A DNA stretch of 64,000 nt from an uncultured Crocinitomix sp. (lineage in GTDB: Bacteria > Bacteroidota > Bacteroidia > Flavobacteriales_D > Crocinitomicaceae), in contig CAJQHR010000004.1 of assembly GCA_905478225.1 (NCBI GenBank), forward strand, positions 62,001 through 126,000, read 5' to 3'. The position numbers were made by a program, and so were the translations under genes. The notes under the pieces were generated by a model that did not search any database, had not been told where the DNA came from, and saw only the letters and a program-made list of their open reading frames with translations. This document shows, piece by piece, positions 18,469-27,887 of this stretch (the stretch's first letter is position 1; every line of letters starts with the position of its first letter).

Positions 18469-19629
18469 ATGAATTTTACCAAATTGTTAGTTTCCCTTTT
18501 TTTATTTGGATTTATTTTAATGAGTAACTTCTCAGCTGCTCAGCGCGAAATAACAGCTGAAGATAGCTATTTGTTAACTGATGATCCCGTTGCGTTAACA
18601 GCAACGCCTGATGGTGGATTTTTCGTTGGTCCAGGTATAACAGGGTGACGTTTTTGATCCTGCAGCGGCTGGAGCAGGCGTACATAACATTTCATACATG
18701 GTTCCTGAAAGCGGAACGGGTGATATTTTTTACGTTCAATCAAGTGTAGGTGAACCATGGGGAACACCAACAACTCAGGCACTAATGGATATGGCGTTTG
18801 GTCCAACATCATGGACTTTATTACATTTCGAAACCTTAGATTCTGACGCATTATTTTCAGCATCTACTGATTTTGTTTATATCGACGGAGGTAGTTTACA
18901 CGCCTCTGAGTTGGCATTTTTTCTTGCTGTCAACATAACTGTTATTGAGGAATAGCTTGAGGATGGCGGACGAATTTTCATAAATTCTGCACCAAATGAG
19001 GGCGCTAATATCAATTTTGGTTTTGGTGGAGTTACACTAAATTATTCGGCTCCTGGCAAAGGTACACATGCTACTAATGCCGAAATAGTTGATCTTGGAC
19101 ACTGTTCAGTATTTAGCCCGCATTTACTCATATCTATTGATATGGCTGGAGTTTACTTTAGTCATGGAATATTAACTGGACCAAGTCTAAATACTATTGT
19201 GGTTGACGCGGACAGTCCAGAACGCATGATTCTAGCCGAAAAAACTGGGGCGCTGGCCGCGTCATGTTTGATGGTATGGTTTCGCACAACTTTCAAACTC
19301 CTGCTATTCAAGTTGAAAATTGGCGTGCAAACTTATTATTTTGTATGTACAATGAATTTTGCACTACTGAAATTACGGTAGGCGGTTATGCAAGCATTGA
19401 GAAAGATGAATTAAAGCAACAAATGTATCCTAACCCGGCAAATGAGACTGTTCTTTTTAAATTAACTCCTCAAACAACTGTTGAAATATATTCAATTTCT
19501 GGTACAAAAATTTTGGAAGCAACATTGAATCTAAAATCTTTTGACGTATCTACAATTGAAACAGGTATTTACCTTGTCGTATTCTCAAATGAAACGGGCA
19601 AATCTACACAACAACTGGTTGTGAGATAG
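18469..19629 (+). pseudogene. Broken paralogue of the surface proteins, carrying a type A T9SS tail instead of CHU_C
   Basis: ATG 18469 opens a signal peptide (ending FSAAQ) and the Ig-like start (DGGFFVGPGITG). A one-base insertion near 18650 shifts the frame; the paralogous sequence resumes as DVFDPAAAGAGVHNISY and FYVQSSVGEPWGTP. TAG at 18953-18955 replaces the tryptophan of IEEWLEDGG. A one-base loss near 19244 shifts the frame again into WGAGRVMFDGM and NWRANLLFCMYNE. The end (YPNPANETVLFKL ... ISGTKILEA ... GIYLVVFSNETGKSTQQLVVR) is a type A sorting domain. There are no Ig repeats and no PKD. The decay is light (three lesions in 1.16 kb), so inactivation is recent, or some lesions are sequencing errors. 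Confidence 0.88.
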
Positions 19630-19893
19630 TTAAAAAAGGTCCTTAGCTTATACTTTAATAGATTTCTTTAAAATTTAGTTTGCTTAACTAGCAACCAATT
19701 TACGTTTTACTCGTATTGTAGTTGAGCTACTAATAGCTTTTGGTCAATAATTAAACTATTTGACCTGTTTTAGTTATTTTTTAGCTGAATTTTAATAGAC
19801 GTACTGACAATAGTTAGGTACTCAACACAATTTTCTTTATCTTAGGTGAATTGTATTGGTTACACAACTGCAACAAGAACTAGAAGAACGATT

Positions 19894-22050
19894 ATGAATA
19901 AATTCAAAACCTTTTGGCAAAGTGCATTGCTTATTGCGGCAACACTAGGTATAAACGGAACAACCTTCGCGCAATGCGACTTCACTGGACTTGAAGAAAT
20001 TTACTGTGAAGGAGATGAAGCTGCCACTCTGATTGGAGATCCTCTCGGCGGAATTTTTAGCGGACCAGGAATTGTCGGGGACACTTTTGATCCTTCTATA
20101 GCAGGACCAGGCGTGCATACGATCACTTATGAATTAGCAGGCGGTGGAACTGGAGATAAATTTTATCTAAAAGCAGCTGCAGGTGAACCGTGGGGTGGAC
20201 CAGCAAACCCAAATTCGATGGACTTAGCATTTGGAGCAGGACTTTGGACTATTGGCAATTATGAAACTGTTGATCCAGCTCTGGTGTTTGCACCAACAAC
20301 TGGATTCGTTTTTATGGATGGAGGATCAATGCACGCATCTGAATTAGCAGCGTTTCTAACAACAAATCTCCCAGATATTGAAGCTTGGGTATTTGCTGGT
20401 GGACGACTATTGTTAAATTCTGCACCAAATGAAGGTGGAGATATCGATTTCGGATTTGATGGCACTGTATTAGAATATGCTGCTCCAGGTTCTGGAACAC
20501 ACGTTTGGGATGTTGTAGCAATTGATGCAGCTCACCCTGCCTTATTAGGACCTGAACTTCCTACTTCTACAACAATGGACGGTACTTATTACGGCCACGG
20601 TTTAATCACTGGAGCTGGCTATACAAATGTACTCTCTGAAGATATTGATCCTGCAAAAATCGTATTAGCTGAAAAATGTTGGGGATCTGGTCGTTTAATG
20701 GTTGGTGGTATGACTACTGACAATTTCCATAATCCTGATCCTGCCGCTCAAAATTGGCGTGCAAACCTATACTCTTACATGTATAATAATGCATGCGGTG
20801 GAGGTTGTATGTTAACAAAAGAAGTTGAAGTATTTTCGGAACCTGATGTAACTTTGACAGTAGTACCTGACGTCATTTGTGAAGATGAAGAAGTAATTTT
20901 TACAGCTGGTGGGGCAGATTCTTATGTGTTTGATCCTTTAGGACCTACTAGTGGAACGGCATATGTAGTACCTGCAGTTGGAACAACAACCTATACCGTC
21001 ACTGGAACTGATGCAACTTCAGGTTGTACAAACACGGCTATGGTTGATGTTTTAGTAAATCCTCTTCCAGATGTTACAGCATCTTCAGATGATGAAGAAG
21101 TTTGTTTCGGCGACGCAATGACGCTTATGGGCGGCGGCGCAGCTACATACACTTGGGATTTCGGCGCTATTGACGGAGTTCCATTCACGCCAGGACCAAT
21201 TGGGACAACTATTTATACAGTTACAGGAACAAGTGCCGAAGGATGTGTCTCTACTGCAACAATTTCAATTGATATTATTGATTGCGAGCCAGTTTATGCT
21301 GGATTCACTTTAGATGATAATATTTGTGTAGGAGATTGTATCACATTAACGGACACAAGTGTTGGCTCTACTATTCAGACTTGGGCTTGGGACTTTGGTG
21401 GTGCGGTTGATCCGAATGCTTCATCAGAAGTTAGTCCAACGATTTGTTTTACAAATGTGGGTGAATTCAATATTTCATTAACAATTACAAGTCTTTACGG
21501 TCAAGTGAGCACGGCAGTGCACAGCATAACAGTTAATGCCTTGCCAGTTATGACGACTAGGACTGATACCATTATAACGTTAGGAGGACAGGCCGATCTA
21601 ATTGCGACCAGTACTTCAGACGGATCATATACGTGGACACCAGAAAATAATATTGATTGTGCAGATTGTCCAATCACATGGGCGAGTCCTTTAGATAGCA
21701 CGACTTATAACGTTGTATTAATCGACGAAAATGGCTGTAAAACTGAAGGTGATGTTATTGTCTTAGTAAACTTCGTAAAAGGAGTTGGTATACCATCTGC
21801 TTTCTCACCAAATGGTGATGGAAATAATGATATTCTATATGTAAAAGGCCTTGGATTGGCTGCTGTGAACTTGGTTGTGTACAATAGATATGGTGAAGTT
21901 GTATTTGAAACTAAGGATCAAGAAGAAGGTTGGGACGGAACATTTAAAGGAAGAATGGAAAATCCAGGAGTATTTACATGGACCCTACACTATAATTTCT
22001 TTACTGGAGATAAAGGTTACCAAGATGGAAATGTAACTTTAATGAGATAG
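19894..22050 (+). CDS. T9SS surface protein, paralogue with two Ig-like repeats and CHU_C tail
   Basis: About 718 residues from ATG 19894 (frame open from 19846; the signal peptide MNKFKTFWQSALLIAATLG...TFAQ supports the later start). The order is Ig-like domain (GGIFSGPGIVGDTFDPS), amidotransferase-like module (FVFMDGGSMHASELAAFL, LLLNSAPNEG, VGGMTTDNFHNP), two SprB-like Ig repeats, PKD domain (WAWDFGGAVDP), Ig-like unit and CHU_C tail (PSAFSPNGDGNNDIL, GWDGTFKGR). It has three fewer Ig repeats than the paralogue at 15563. The 264 bp before it (19630-19893) hold no gene; a TATCTTAG stretch near 19840 resembles TATCTTGC before the other paralogue. It precedes porP/sprF by 153 bp. Confidence 0.9.
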   Translation: MNKFKTFWQSALLIAATLGINGTTFAQCDFTGLEEIYCEGDEAATLIGDPLGGIFSGPGIVGDTFDPSIAGPGVHTITYELAGGGTGDKFYLKAAAGEPWGGPANPNSMDLAFGAGLWTIGNYETVDPALVFAPTTGFVFMDGGSMHASELAAFLTTNLPDIEAWVFAGGRLLLNSAPNEGGDIDFGFDGTVLEYAAPGSGTHVWDVVAIDAAHPALLGPELPTSTTMDGTYYGHGLITGAGYTNVLSEDIDPAKIVLAEKCWGSGRLMVGGMTTDNFHNPDPAAQNWRANLYSYMYNNACGGGCMLTKEVEVFSEPDVTLTVVPDVICEDEEVIFTAGGADSYVFDPLGPTSGTAYVVPAVGTTTYTVTGTDATSGCTNTAMVDVLVNPLPDVTASSDDEEVCFGDAMTLMGGGAATYTWDFGAIDGVPFTPGPIGTTIYTVTGTSAEGCVSTATISIDIIDCEPVYAGFTLDDNICVGDCITLTDTSVGSTIQTWAWDFGGAVDPNASSEVSPTICFTNVGEFNISLTITSLYGQVSTAVHSITVNALPVMTTRTDTIITLGGQADLIATSTSDGSYTWTPENNIDCADCPITWASPLDSTTYNVVLIDENGCKTEGDVIVLVNFVKGVGIPSAFSPNGDGNNDILYVKGLGLAAVNLVVYNRYGEVVFETKDQEEGWDGTFKGRMENPGVFTWTLHYNFFTGDKGYQDGNVTLMR

Positions 22051-22203
22051 AGAATCAGGTTTTGCCTCCCCTATTACACTGTTGACAAAACAACGCAAAC
22101 AAATGAAATCCTAAGTTGCATAGGACTTAATACAAATGATTTGATATCTTTAATTAGATAAAAACAGGCAACAAAAGTTTAATTAGCTAATAAATAGCGC
22201 CTT

Positions 22204-23244
22204 ATGAAAAGAATATTAATTGCATCACTTACGGTGCTTGCGAGTATGGCGGGTTTAAATTCCCATTCACAGCAAGATAAGCATTTCAGTATGTTTACTG
22301 AATTGCCCGTATTTCTGAATCCTGCTACGGCTGGGTTTTCAGATCAGCAGCTTCAGCTCTTCACGAATTTCAGGAGTCAGTGGCTTACCGTAACAGACCA
22401 ACCTTACCGTACAATTTCAGCCAGCGTAGATTGGCGAATGTTAGATCCAGAAGCGACAAAAGCAACAAGCTTTATGGGTGCTGGCGTTAATTTTTACAAT
22501 GATAAATCTGGTGTTAGTCAATACACTACGAACATTATCACCTTCCCTATTAACTATGCATTGCAAGTTGGGGTAGCTGATCATCTTTCGTTTGGACTAC
22601 AACCTGCTTTTTATCAAAGAACAATTAACGGCGACAACTTAACTTGGGACAGTCAATGGACAGGAGTTGAATTTGATCAAGGAGTAAGTAATAACGAGCT
22701 TTTATTGAATCAAAATTTAAATATTTCTAGATTTGATATTGGCGCTGGTGTATTTTGGAATAAAAAATTAGAATCTGGTTCAAGTTTTAACCTAGGACTA
22801 TCTGGTCATCACTTAACCAAACAACGTGTAAATATTCTAAACGACGACAGTAAATTGTTTAGAAAATTAACACTACATGGTGAGGGTAATTTCCAGACAT
22901 CAAATTCTAACGTTCAAATTAAACCTGCTTTATTGGCGTTCTTACAAGGGCCGAATAAAGCACTTACGTTTGGAACTGCTTTCAGATTTGCTTTTAAACC
23001 GCAATCTCAACACACAGGGTATTTCAACAATATGCACATGACACTTGGTGGTTACCTTCGTGTAAATGATGCGATTATTGCGTCTGCAATGTTAGAAATG
23101 CACACCTTATCTTTTGGTGCAGCTTATGACTTAAATGTTTCGCGTTTAAATGTAGCTTCCAAAGGAGTTGGAGCAATGGAGTTCTTTTTAAGATACCGAT
23201 TGAACTACGAAGGACGTACTTTAGCAGATCCTACAATTCACTAG
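22204..23244 (+). CDS. PorP/SprF-family type IX secretion membrane protein
   Basis: 346 residues with a signal peptide (ending NSHSQQ) and the family opening: QDKHFSMFTELPVFLNPATAGF, FTNFRSQW, PYRTISASVD. The rest alternates as in an outer-membrane beta-barrel and ends near FFLRYRL. SprF in Flavobacterium johnsoniae is needed to secrete the CHU_C-tailed adhesin SprB, and sprF-like genes commonly follow their cargo gene, as here. I infer that this protein serves the two intact CHU_C proteins upstream, tethering or exporting them. A strong terminator at 23271 closes the transcript. Confidence 0.92.
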   Translation: MKRILIASLTVLASMAGLNSHSQQDKHFSMFTELPVFLNPATAGFSDQQLQLFTNFRSQWLTVTDQPYRTISASVDWRMLDPEATKATSFMGAGVNFYNDKSGVSQYTTNIITFPINYALQVGVADHLSFGLQPAFYQRTINGDNLTWDSQWTGVEFDQGVSNNELLLNQNLNISRFDIGAGVFWNKKLESGSSFNLGLSGHHLTKQRVNILNDDSKLFRKLTLHGEGNFQTSNSNVQIKPALLAFLQGPNKALTFGTAFRFAFKPQSQHTGYFNNMHMTLGGYLRVNDAIIASAMLEMHTLSFGAAYDLNVSRLNVASKGVGAMEFFLRYRLNYEGRTLADPTIH

Positions 23245-23270
23245 AAAAATAAGTATTTATTATATAGTAC

Positions 23271-23297
23271 AAAGGGACGGTTATTACCGTCCCTTTT
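23271..23297 (+). terminator. Rho-independent terminator after porP/sprF
   Basis: AAAGGGACGGT and ACCGTCCCTTT pair perfectly (11 bp) around TATT, ending in TTTT. It lies 26 bp past the stop codon and 32 bp before the next start. Confidence 0.9.
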
Positions 23298-23328
23298 GTA
23301 TTTTTGAGAAATAATAACAAAGCAACCA

Positions 23329-23898
23329 TTGAAAATACTTTTACTCGATAATTACGACTCATTCACCTATAATCTGGTTCATTACATTGAAGGATTTGAT
23401 GTAAGTGTTGATGTTATGTACAATGATAAAGTTGATTTAGAACAAGTTGAGTCGTATGATAAAATAGTCCTCTCCCCTGGCCCAGGTCTACCAAAAGACG
23501 CCGGGAAATTAATGGAGCTTATTGGTGCTTTTCACGAGTCAAAACCTATACTTGGCGTTTGTTTAGGTTTTCAGGCATTAGTTGAGTTTTATGGCGGTAA
23601 GTTGTTCAATCAGGAATTGGTGAAGCACGGCGTGGCTGAAAAAGCCAAATTCAATCAAAATTCACGCTTATTTGAAAATACAGCTGACGAATTTAAAATT
23701 GGTTTATACCATTCTTGGGCCGCCCAACCAGCATCTTTTCCAGAAGTTTTTATGATTACCGGGAATAGTGAGAATGGTGTTATAATGGCGTTTGAACATC
23801 AAAATTTACCAATTGCTGGCGTGCAATTTCACCCTGAGTCCATCTTATCAGAGCACGGATTTCAAATTGTTGAAAACTTCATTTTCAATTTTAAATAA
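23329..23898 (+). CDS. Class I glutamine amidotransferase, anthranilate/aminodeoxychorismate synthase component II
   Basis: 189 residues from a TTG start (TTGAAAATACTT); no ATG is available nearby, and the protein begins with the typical MKILLLDNYDSFTYNL. The catalytic triad is C78 (GVCLGFQ), H168 and E170 (QFHPES), and the oxyanion loop is SPGPG at 49-53. It hydrolyses glutamine and feeds ammonia to TrpE or PabB for tryptophan or folate synthesis. It stands alone with no trpE/pabB next to it, which fits pabA or an amphibolic subunit; sequence alone does not separate trpG from pabA. Confidence 0.9.
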   Translation: MKILLLDNYDSFTYNLVHYIEGFDVSVDVMYNDKVDLEQVESYDKIVLSPGPGLPKDAGKLMELIGAFHESKPILGVCLGFQALVEFYGGKLFNQELVKHGVAEKAKFNQNSRLFENTADEFKIGLYHSWAAQPASFPEVFMITGNSENGVIMAFEHQNLPIAGVQFHPESILSEHGFQIVENFIFNFK

Positions 23899-24181
23899 AA
23901 AGTCGTAGATTAGTATCACAAGTCCATCACGCAGTGAATTGTGGCTTGAGTTTGCCGCTGGTAAGCGCCCATGTAGTATGTTTTTGGTTCTTAACGTTTT
24001 ATATTTTAAGGCGATCTCAACTTCAAGATGTCGGGCCTCACGAAAATTTCGATTTTCGCATTCCGTTGAATGTTAACAGAGGATTTCAGACCCAAGTTGG
24101 TAACCTTAGTCATGTTTATTAGAAGAATTCCTAAAATGTAAGCTATATGGGTTTTTTTTCTTCTTTTTATGGCTCTCAAAA

Positions 24182-24560
24182 GTACTTCGTAAATATAGAA
24201 CCGACCGTATATTTGTTTTGTTGCCTGGGGTAAAAAGGTCGTCTGAAGAACATGATGCCATGGAAGTTAATCTAAAAATAGCTCGCTTGGTCACAAAACA
24301 GTTGTTCCACCTTTTTGGATATCGAAGTAAACAAAAAGATGCAACACATTTGATTTTAAAGAACAGAGAATATCGGTCTAAAACAGCCGATTATAAGGAG
24401 CAACTTTGGTTTAAAGGATAGTTTGCTTCCATTTTTGATCGCTGTTCTGCTAGATCTTGGATATTATGACGCCCGACTTCGACGATCTTTTAAATGTCGC
24501 TTTTTTATGAGCAGAGAATTCAGAACAGGATTTGAAAATATGAATCAAAATAATAACTAA
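24182..24560 (+). pseudogene. Decayed ORF of unknown family, two pieces out of frame
   Basis: One frame reads LRKYRTDRIFVLLPGVKRSSEEHDAMEVNLKIARL and on to YKEQLWFKG, stop at 24421. A one-base shift at 24416 continues with DSLLPFLIAVLLDLGYYDARLRRSF to TAA at 24560. Both parts have coding-like composition, and the joined product has no convincing start (the frame is open back into a hydrophobic stretch near 24150). I do not recognise the family. A 62-codon ORF at 23934-24122 may be an older piece of it. Nothing else is seen between 23899 and 24606. Confidence 0.45.
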
Positions 24561-24606
24561 ACGAATAATAAACCCCTCGCCCATTCTAAGATTAAATTGG
24601 AAGAGA

Positions 24607-25566
24607 TTAATACTCGCAGATATCCTCACATTTAGCGAGAATCAAATCATCCAGAATGATTAATGCTGCTAGCGCTAATTGCGAATAGTTTTGTGAAGCG
24701 TTTTTGAAGCCGCCGTACTCCGAATGCCAAATTGTTGTAATAAGCTCTTGACCGCCCTGTGTTGGTTTAACCACATTCGTTAATACACCGTTTACGTTAC
24801 CAGCACCTGCATGATAGCAATGCATAACAATTAAACGGAACCACAGTGTATATTCCATCTCGCCAACTACATCAATTCCGAACTTACGCAAGATACGTTT
24901 TGCTTCTGGCACACAGGCCGTGCGAATTAAATGCGCGGAGGCTTTAGCAGATTTATCAAAATCTTTACGTTCATCTACAGATTTATCAACTCTAAGCCCG
25001 TGATTCCTTGCCACTGATTTCATTAACTGAAAAGGACCCAAGGCCCCTACATTTGAATAGGCAATTTTACCCGGACTTTCTATCATTAAAATAGCTTGAG
25101 CATACCAAGGATCGGTATTGTTTTCTACAAAAACAGCAACTCCTCTCGAAATGCTTGGAAAAACTTTTTCAAACTGAAAAAAATCGCTCTTACCGGTAGT
25201 CATAAAAATGCGAGTCCACGGCTCTAGACCATGACGTTTACAAAGCGTATCGCGATACGCATCTTTCTCATCATCAGTTTGTTCATTCCATTTAGCCAAT
25301 GGTTGAAGTTCTAGTACTTGTCGCGTACTGGCTACATTTAAAATACTCGTTTGTGGGGACATTTTCATAACGAACTTCCAGAAACTTGGCTGCGCCAAAG
25401 TATCCCAACGCTCGTTAAATAAATCAGGTGTTTTAACAAAATTCATTGTTAAAGTATCTTGCTCATGCAAGGTCACTTCAATTAAATGCTTATCAAATTC
25501 TGTCTGTGCATTCACATTCAATGCAAACAGTAATAACATCCCAATCCCTAATTTCTTTAAACTCAT
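24607..25566 (-). CDS. Secreted lytic transglycosylase (SLT fold)
   Basis: 319 residues from ATG 25566; a GTG five codons upstream is also open, but the signal peptide (MSLKKLGIGMLLLFALNVNAQ) begins at the ATG. The catalytic glutamate is E163 in MIESPGK, followed by GALGPFQLM (174-182), and later YHAGAGNVNG, the order found in SLT/MltD-type enzymes that cleave peptidoglycan strands to 1,6-anhydromuramic products. There are no LysM domains. A TATTTTTG element (25595-25602, minus strand) lies upstream. It is transcribed alone and is separated from the next minus-strand gene by a strong terminator. Confidence 0.86.
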   Translation of the reverse strand: MSLKKLGIGMLLLFALNVNAQTEFDKHLIEVTLHEQDTLTMNFVKTPDLFNERWDTLAQPSFWKFVMKMSPQTSILNVASTRQVLELQPLAKWNEQTDDEKDAYRDTLCKRHGLEPWTRIFMTTGKSDFFQFEKVFPSISRGVAVFVENNTDPWYAQAILMIESPGKIAYSNVGALGPFQLMKSVARNHGLRVDKSVDERKDFDKSAKASAHLIRTACVPEAKRILRKFGIDVVGEMEYTLWFRLIVMHCYHAGAGNVNGVLTNVVKPTQGGQELITTIWHSEYGGFKNASQNYSQLALAALIILDDLILAKCEDICEY

Positions 25567-25702
25567 ATTAATTCGCTCCACTTCAATTATATCTCAAAAA
25601 TAAACAATCGCGCCTTTTAAATCCAGCGGTGCGCAATAGCTTTTGCACATTATAAATTTAAAAAGTCAATTTAGTTACCATTAAATGTGCAAAAACCTAA
25701 CC

Positions 25703-25748
25703 AAAAAAAAGATGCTGACCGCACAAAGCAGACAGCATCTTTTTTTTA
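25703..25748. terminator. Strong bidirectional terminator
   Basis: AAAAAAAGATGCTG and CAGCATCTTTTTTT pair around a 15-nt loop, with T-runs on both strands. It ends transcription of the minus-strand gene at 25767-27788, about 20 bp past its stop. Confidence 0.88.
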
Positions 25749-25766
25749 AAAAGTTTTATGCGAATA

Positions 25767-27788
25767 TTACTCCACTACTAATTTTACAACTTCTGTCGTA
25801 TTTCCTTTGTTAATTCTTACCGTGTACATTCCTTTTTCGAAATCACTCAATTCGACAGGTAATGTATAAGCCCCATTTAAAACACCGTAATCACGCACAG
25901 AAACTAATTTACCGTTCATGTCATAAACTTGAACCAATACGTTTTCATTATCAACGTTTCCTAAATCAATATTTGTATGCGTATTCGTTGGATTCGGATA
26001 TAGATTAATTGAGCTTGTTACAATCAAATCATCCTCTAAACCTAAATAACCGTTCTCTGCCGCTTCTTCCATTGTTGCATATCCTCCATTGTCAATTTGA
26101 GAGTCAGGTGCAACTAATATTCCTACTAAATGAACTTCATCTAAATTCCAATCAGGATCAATTTCTACAACAAATCCAACACTATGTACTTCACCGGATT
26201 CAACTGTTGCTGGAAAACTACCCGCCATGCCGTCGAAACTTGGCAAAATTGCACGGGCGACATGATCATAAACCATATCTGCAGCAGGAACCGGATCTGC
26301 AAGATCTTCGTACCCTCCCATAGCTCCTGAACCACCGCCTGAATAGTAATTTGCTTGGTTATAACCACTACCTTCACCAGTTACGCCATCTTCAACAACA
26401 ATTAAGGCTAATCGATAATTTCCAGCAATTGCCTCTACAAAATCAGCCGTTACTGAAACATTCATGCTTGTTGCGCCATCAACATAATCAGACCCAACAG
26501 TTAAAACAGCTTTTGGACCAATAACAATGCGATCTAAGAATGCGCCCTCAACATCAGAAGGATCGATATCTGCACCACGATCAACCAACATACTTGGATA
26601 ACCTGAAATGAAACCACCAATTGCTTCATCATAAGTATCAACTGTCATTGGGTCCCCGTTATGCACTGCTACTCCTACAAAGTGATCTGAATAATCATTT
26701 GCCATTTGTTCTAGGAAAACAGCTCCACGTGGACACCATCCACACCAAGTTCCAGTAGCTTCTTCACCTACAACAATTTTTCCTGGGGAAGGTACAACAG
26801 GATTAAGTGTTTCCACTTTTATGTCATCATCTGCATCATCATCATCCCCTTCACCATTCACATTTGAAATAGTAGCAGTTATGTCATTTTCTCCTGAAAT
26901 CAATCCAAGAGCATCTGCAAAATCAACCGTATAATAATCTAAAGAAGAAATGCTTACACCCGTTACAGTTTCATCTATAGTTGTTCCATTGTATTCTAGA
27001 GAAACATCAAAAGAAGTAATATCAGAGGTGCCCAAGTTTCTAACAATTACAGAAGGTGAAACACTTACAGATGCCAAACCTTTTGTGTTAATAATTTGTG
27101 TTGCTCCCAAATTCACAGCTGGAAGCGTATATGGTGTATGATCATACGATACATTGTCCATAAAATAACCTGCTAGGTCATTTCCTCCATTTGCTACATT
27201 GTTTACAGGATATAAATCTGCAGAAGCAACTTGGTTGTTTGAATTACTAAATTTCCCCTGTATCAAACCATCAACGTATACTTCCCAAGTATTGGTATTT
27301 AAATTAACCATTACGGTTAATGTAAACCAAGTTTCGGGTGGATATGTTGTTTCGATAAGCGGAGAAGCTCCATCATCTATTAACATGGTTCCTTCATGCA
27401 ACATTTGACAATTCAAAGAGTACATGCTCCCTGGAGTTACTTCACCTTGAAAATTAAAATATGCTCCTTTATTGTCTTCAATATAAAAATCAGACTCAAA
27501 AACGAACATTCCTGTGTTGTGCACTCCGCCAAAAGGCACTAATACATCTTGTGGTCCGCCAGTAGCTGAGACTGTTGAAAAGTAGATCGAATTTGCGCCA
27601 CTCTCTGCCATTACATCAGAAACGGCTACATCTTCAGCGCCGCCAACGGTACCGCTCCAAGTTGTCCAATCGGGAGAAACAACCCCCATATAATCTCCCA
27701 CGGTTCGTGCGTCAAAATTTTCGGACATTTGCCCGTTGGCCCCTGCGCAAGCTACAAGTGCCAATCCAAATAAGTAAATTCTTTTCAT
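25767..27788 (-). CDS. Omp28-like secreted protein with thioredoxin-type CGWC motif and type A T9SS tail
   Basis: 673 residues with a signal peptide (ending GANGQ). Residues about 20-210 look like a concanavalin/laminin-type lectin fold (SENFDARTVGDYMG, WFTLTVMVNLNTN, WEVYVDG). Residues 215-330 form an Ig-like segment. Residues about 335-560 match the Omp28 family: VGEEATGTWCGWCPRGAVFLEQM holds a thioredoxin-like CxxC, followed by HNGDPM and GYPSMLVDRG. The C-terminal 75 residues (NLYPNPTNTHTNIDL ... DMNGKLVS ... KGMYTVRI) are a type A sorting domain. Omp28-type proteins are exported or surface-bound; their redox partner is not established. Confidence 0.88.
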   Translation of the reverse strand: MKRIYLFGLALVACAGANGQMSENFDARTVGDYMGVVSPDWTTWSGTVGGAEDVAVSDVMAESGANSIYFSTVSATGGPQDVLVPFGGVHNTGMFVFESDFYIEDNKGAYFNFQGEVTPGSMYSLNCQMLHEGTMLIDDGASPLIETTYPPETWFTLTVMVNLNTNTWEVYVDGLIQGKFSNSNNQVASADLYPVNNVANGGNDLAGYFMDNVSYDHTPYTLPAVNLGATQIINTKGLASVSVSPSVIVRNLGTSDITSFDVSLEYNGTTIDETVTGVSISSLDYYTVDFADALGLISGENDITATISNVNGEGDDDDADDDIKVETLNPVVPSPGKIVVGEEATGTWCGWCPRGAVFLEQMANDYSDHFVGVAVHNGDPMTVDTYDEAIGGFISGYPSMLVDRGADIDPSDVEGAFLDRIVIGPKAVLTVGSDYVDGATSMNVSVTADFVEAIAGNYRLALIVVEDGVTGEGSGYNQANYYSGGGSGAMGGYEDLADPVPAADMVYDHVARAILPSFDGMAGSFPATVESGEVHSVGFVVEIDPDWNLDEVHLVGILVAPDSQIDNGGYATMEEAAENGYLGLEDDLIVTSSINLYPNPTNTHTNIDLGNVDNENVLVQVYDMNGKLVSVRDYGVLNGAYTLPVELSDFEKGMYTVRINKGNTTEVVKLVVE

Positions 27789-27830
27789 GATTATTAATTA
27801 TTAATAAATGTATCAGTTTTGGTATTTGAA

Positions 27831-27859
27831 CAAAGTTAAACGAATTAGGCAATTTGCAA
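27831..27859 (-). promoter_or_regulatory. Promoter of the Omp28-like gene
   Basis: On the minus strand TTG (27859-27857), an 18-bp spacer, then TAACTTTG (27838-27831), matching the Bacteroidetes -33/-7 pair. It lies 43 bp upstream of the ATG. Confidence 0.68.
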
Positions 27860-27887
27860 CAGCCAAGTGTTGCGCATTATTGCAATC

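Noticed and set aside
24218..24421. Resemblance of VLLPGVKRSSEEHD and EVNLKIARL to N-acetylmuramoyl-L-alanine amidases
   Set aside because: The zinc-binding histidine of the amidase GHGG motif is missing and the rest does not follow; the match is too short to call.
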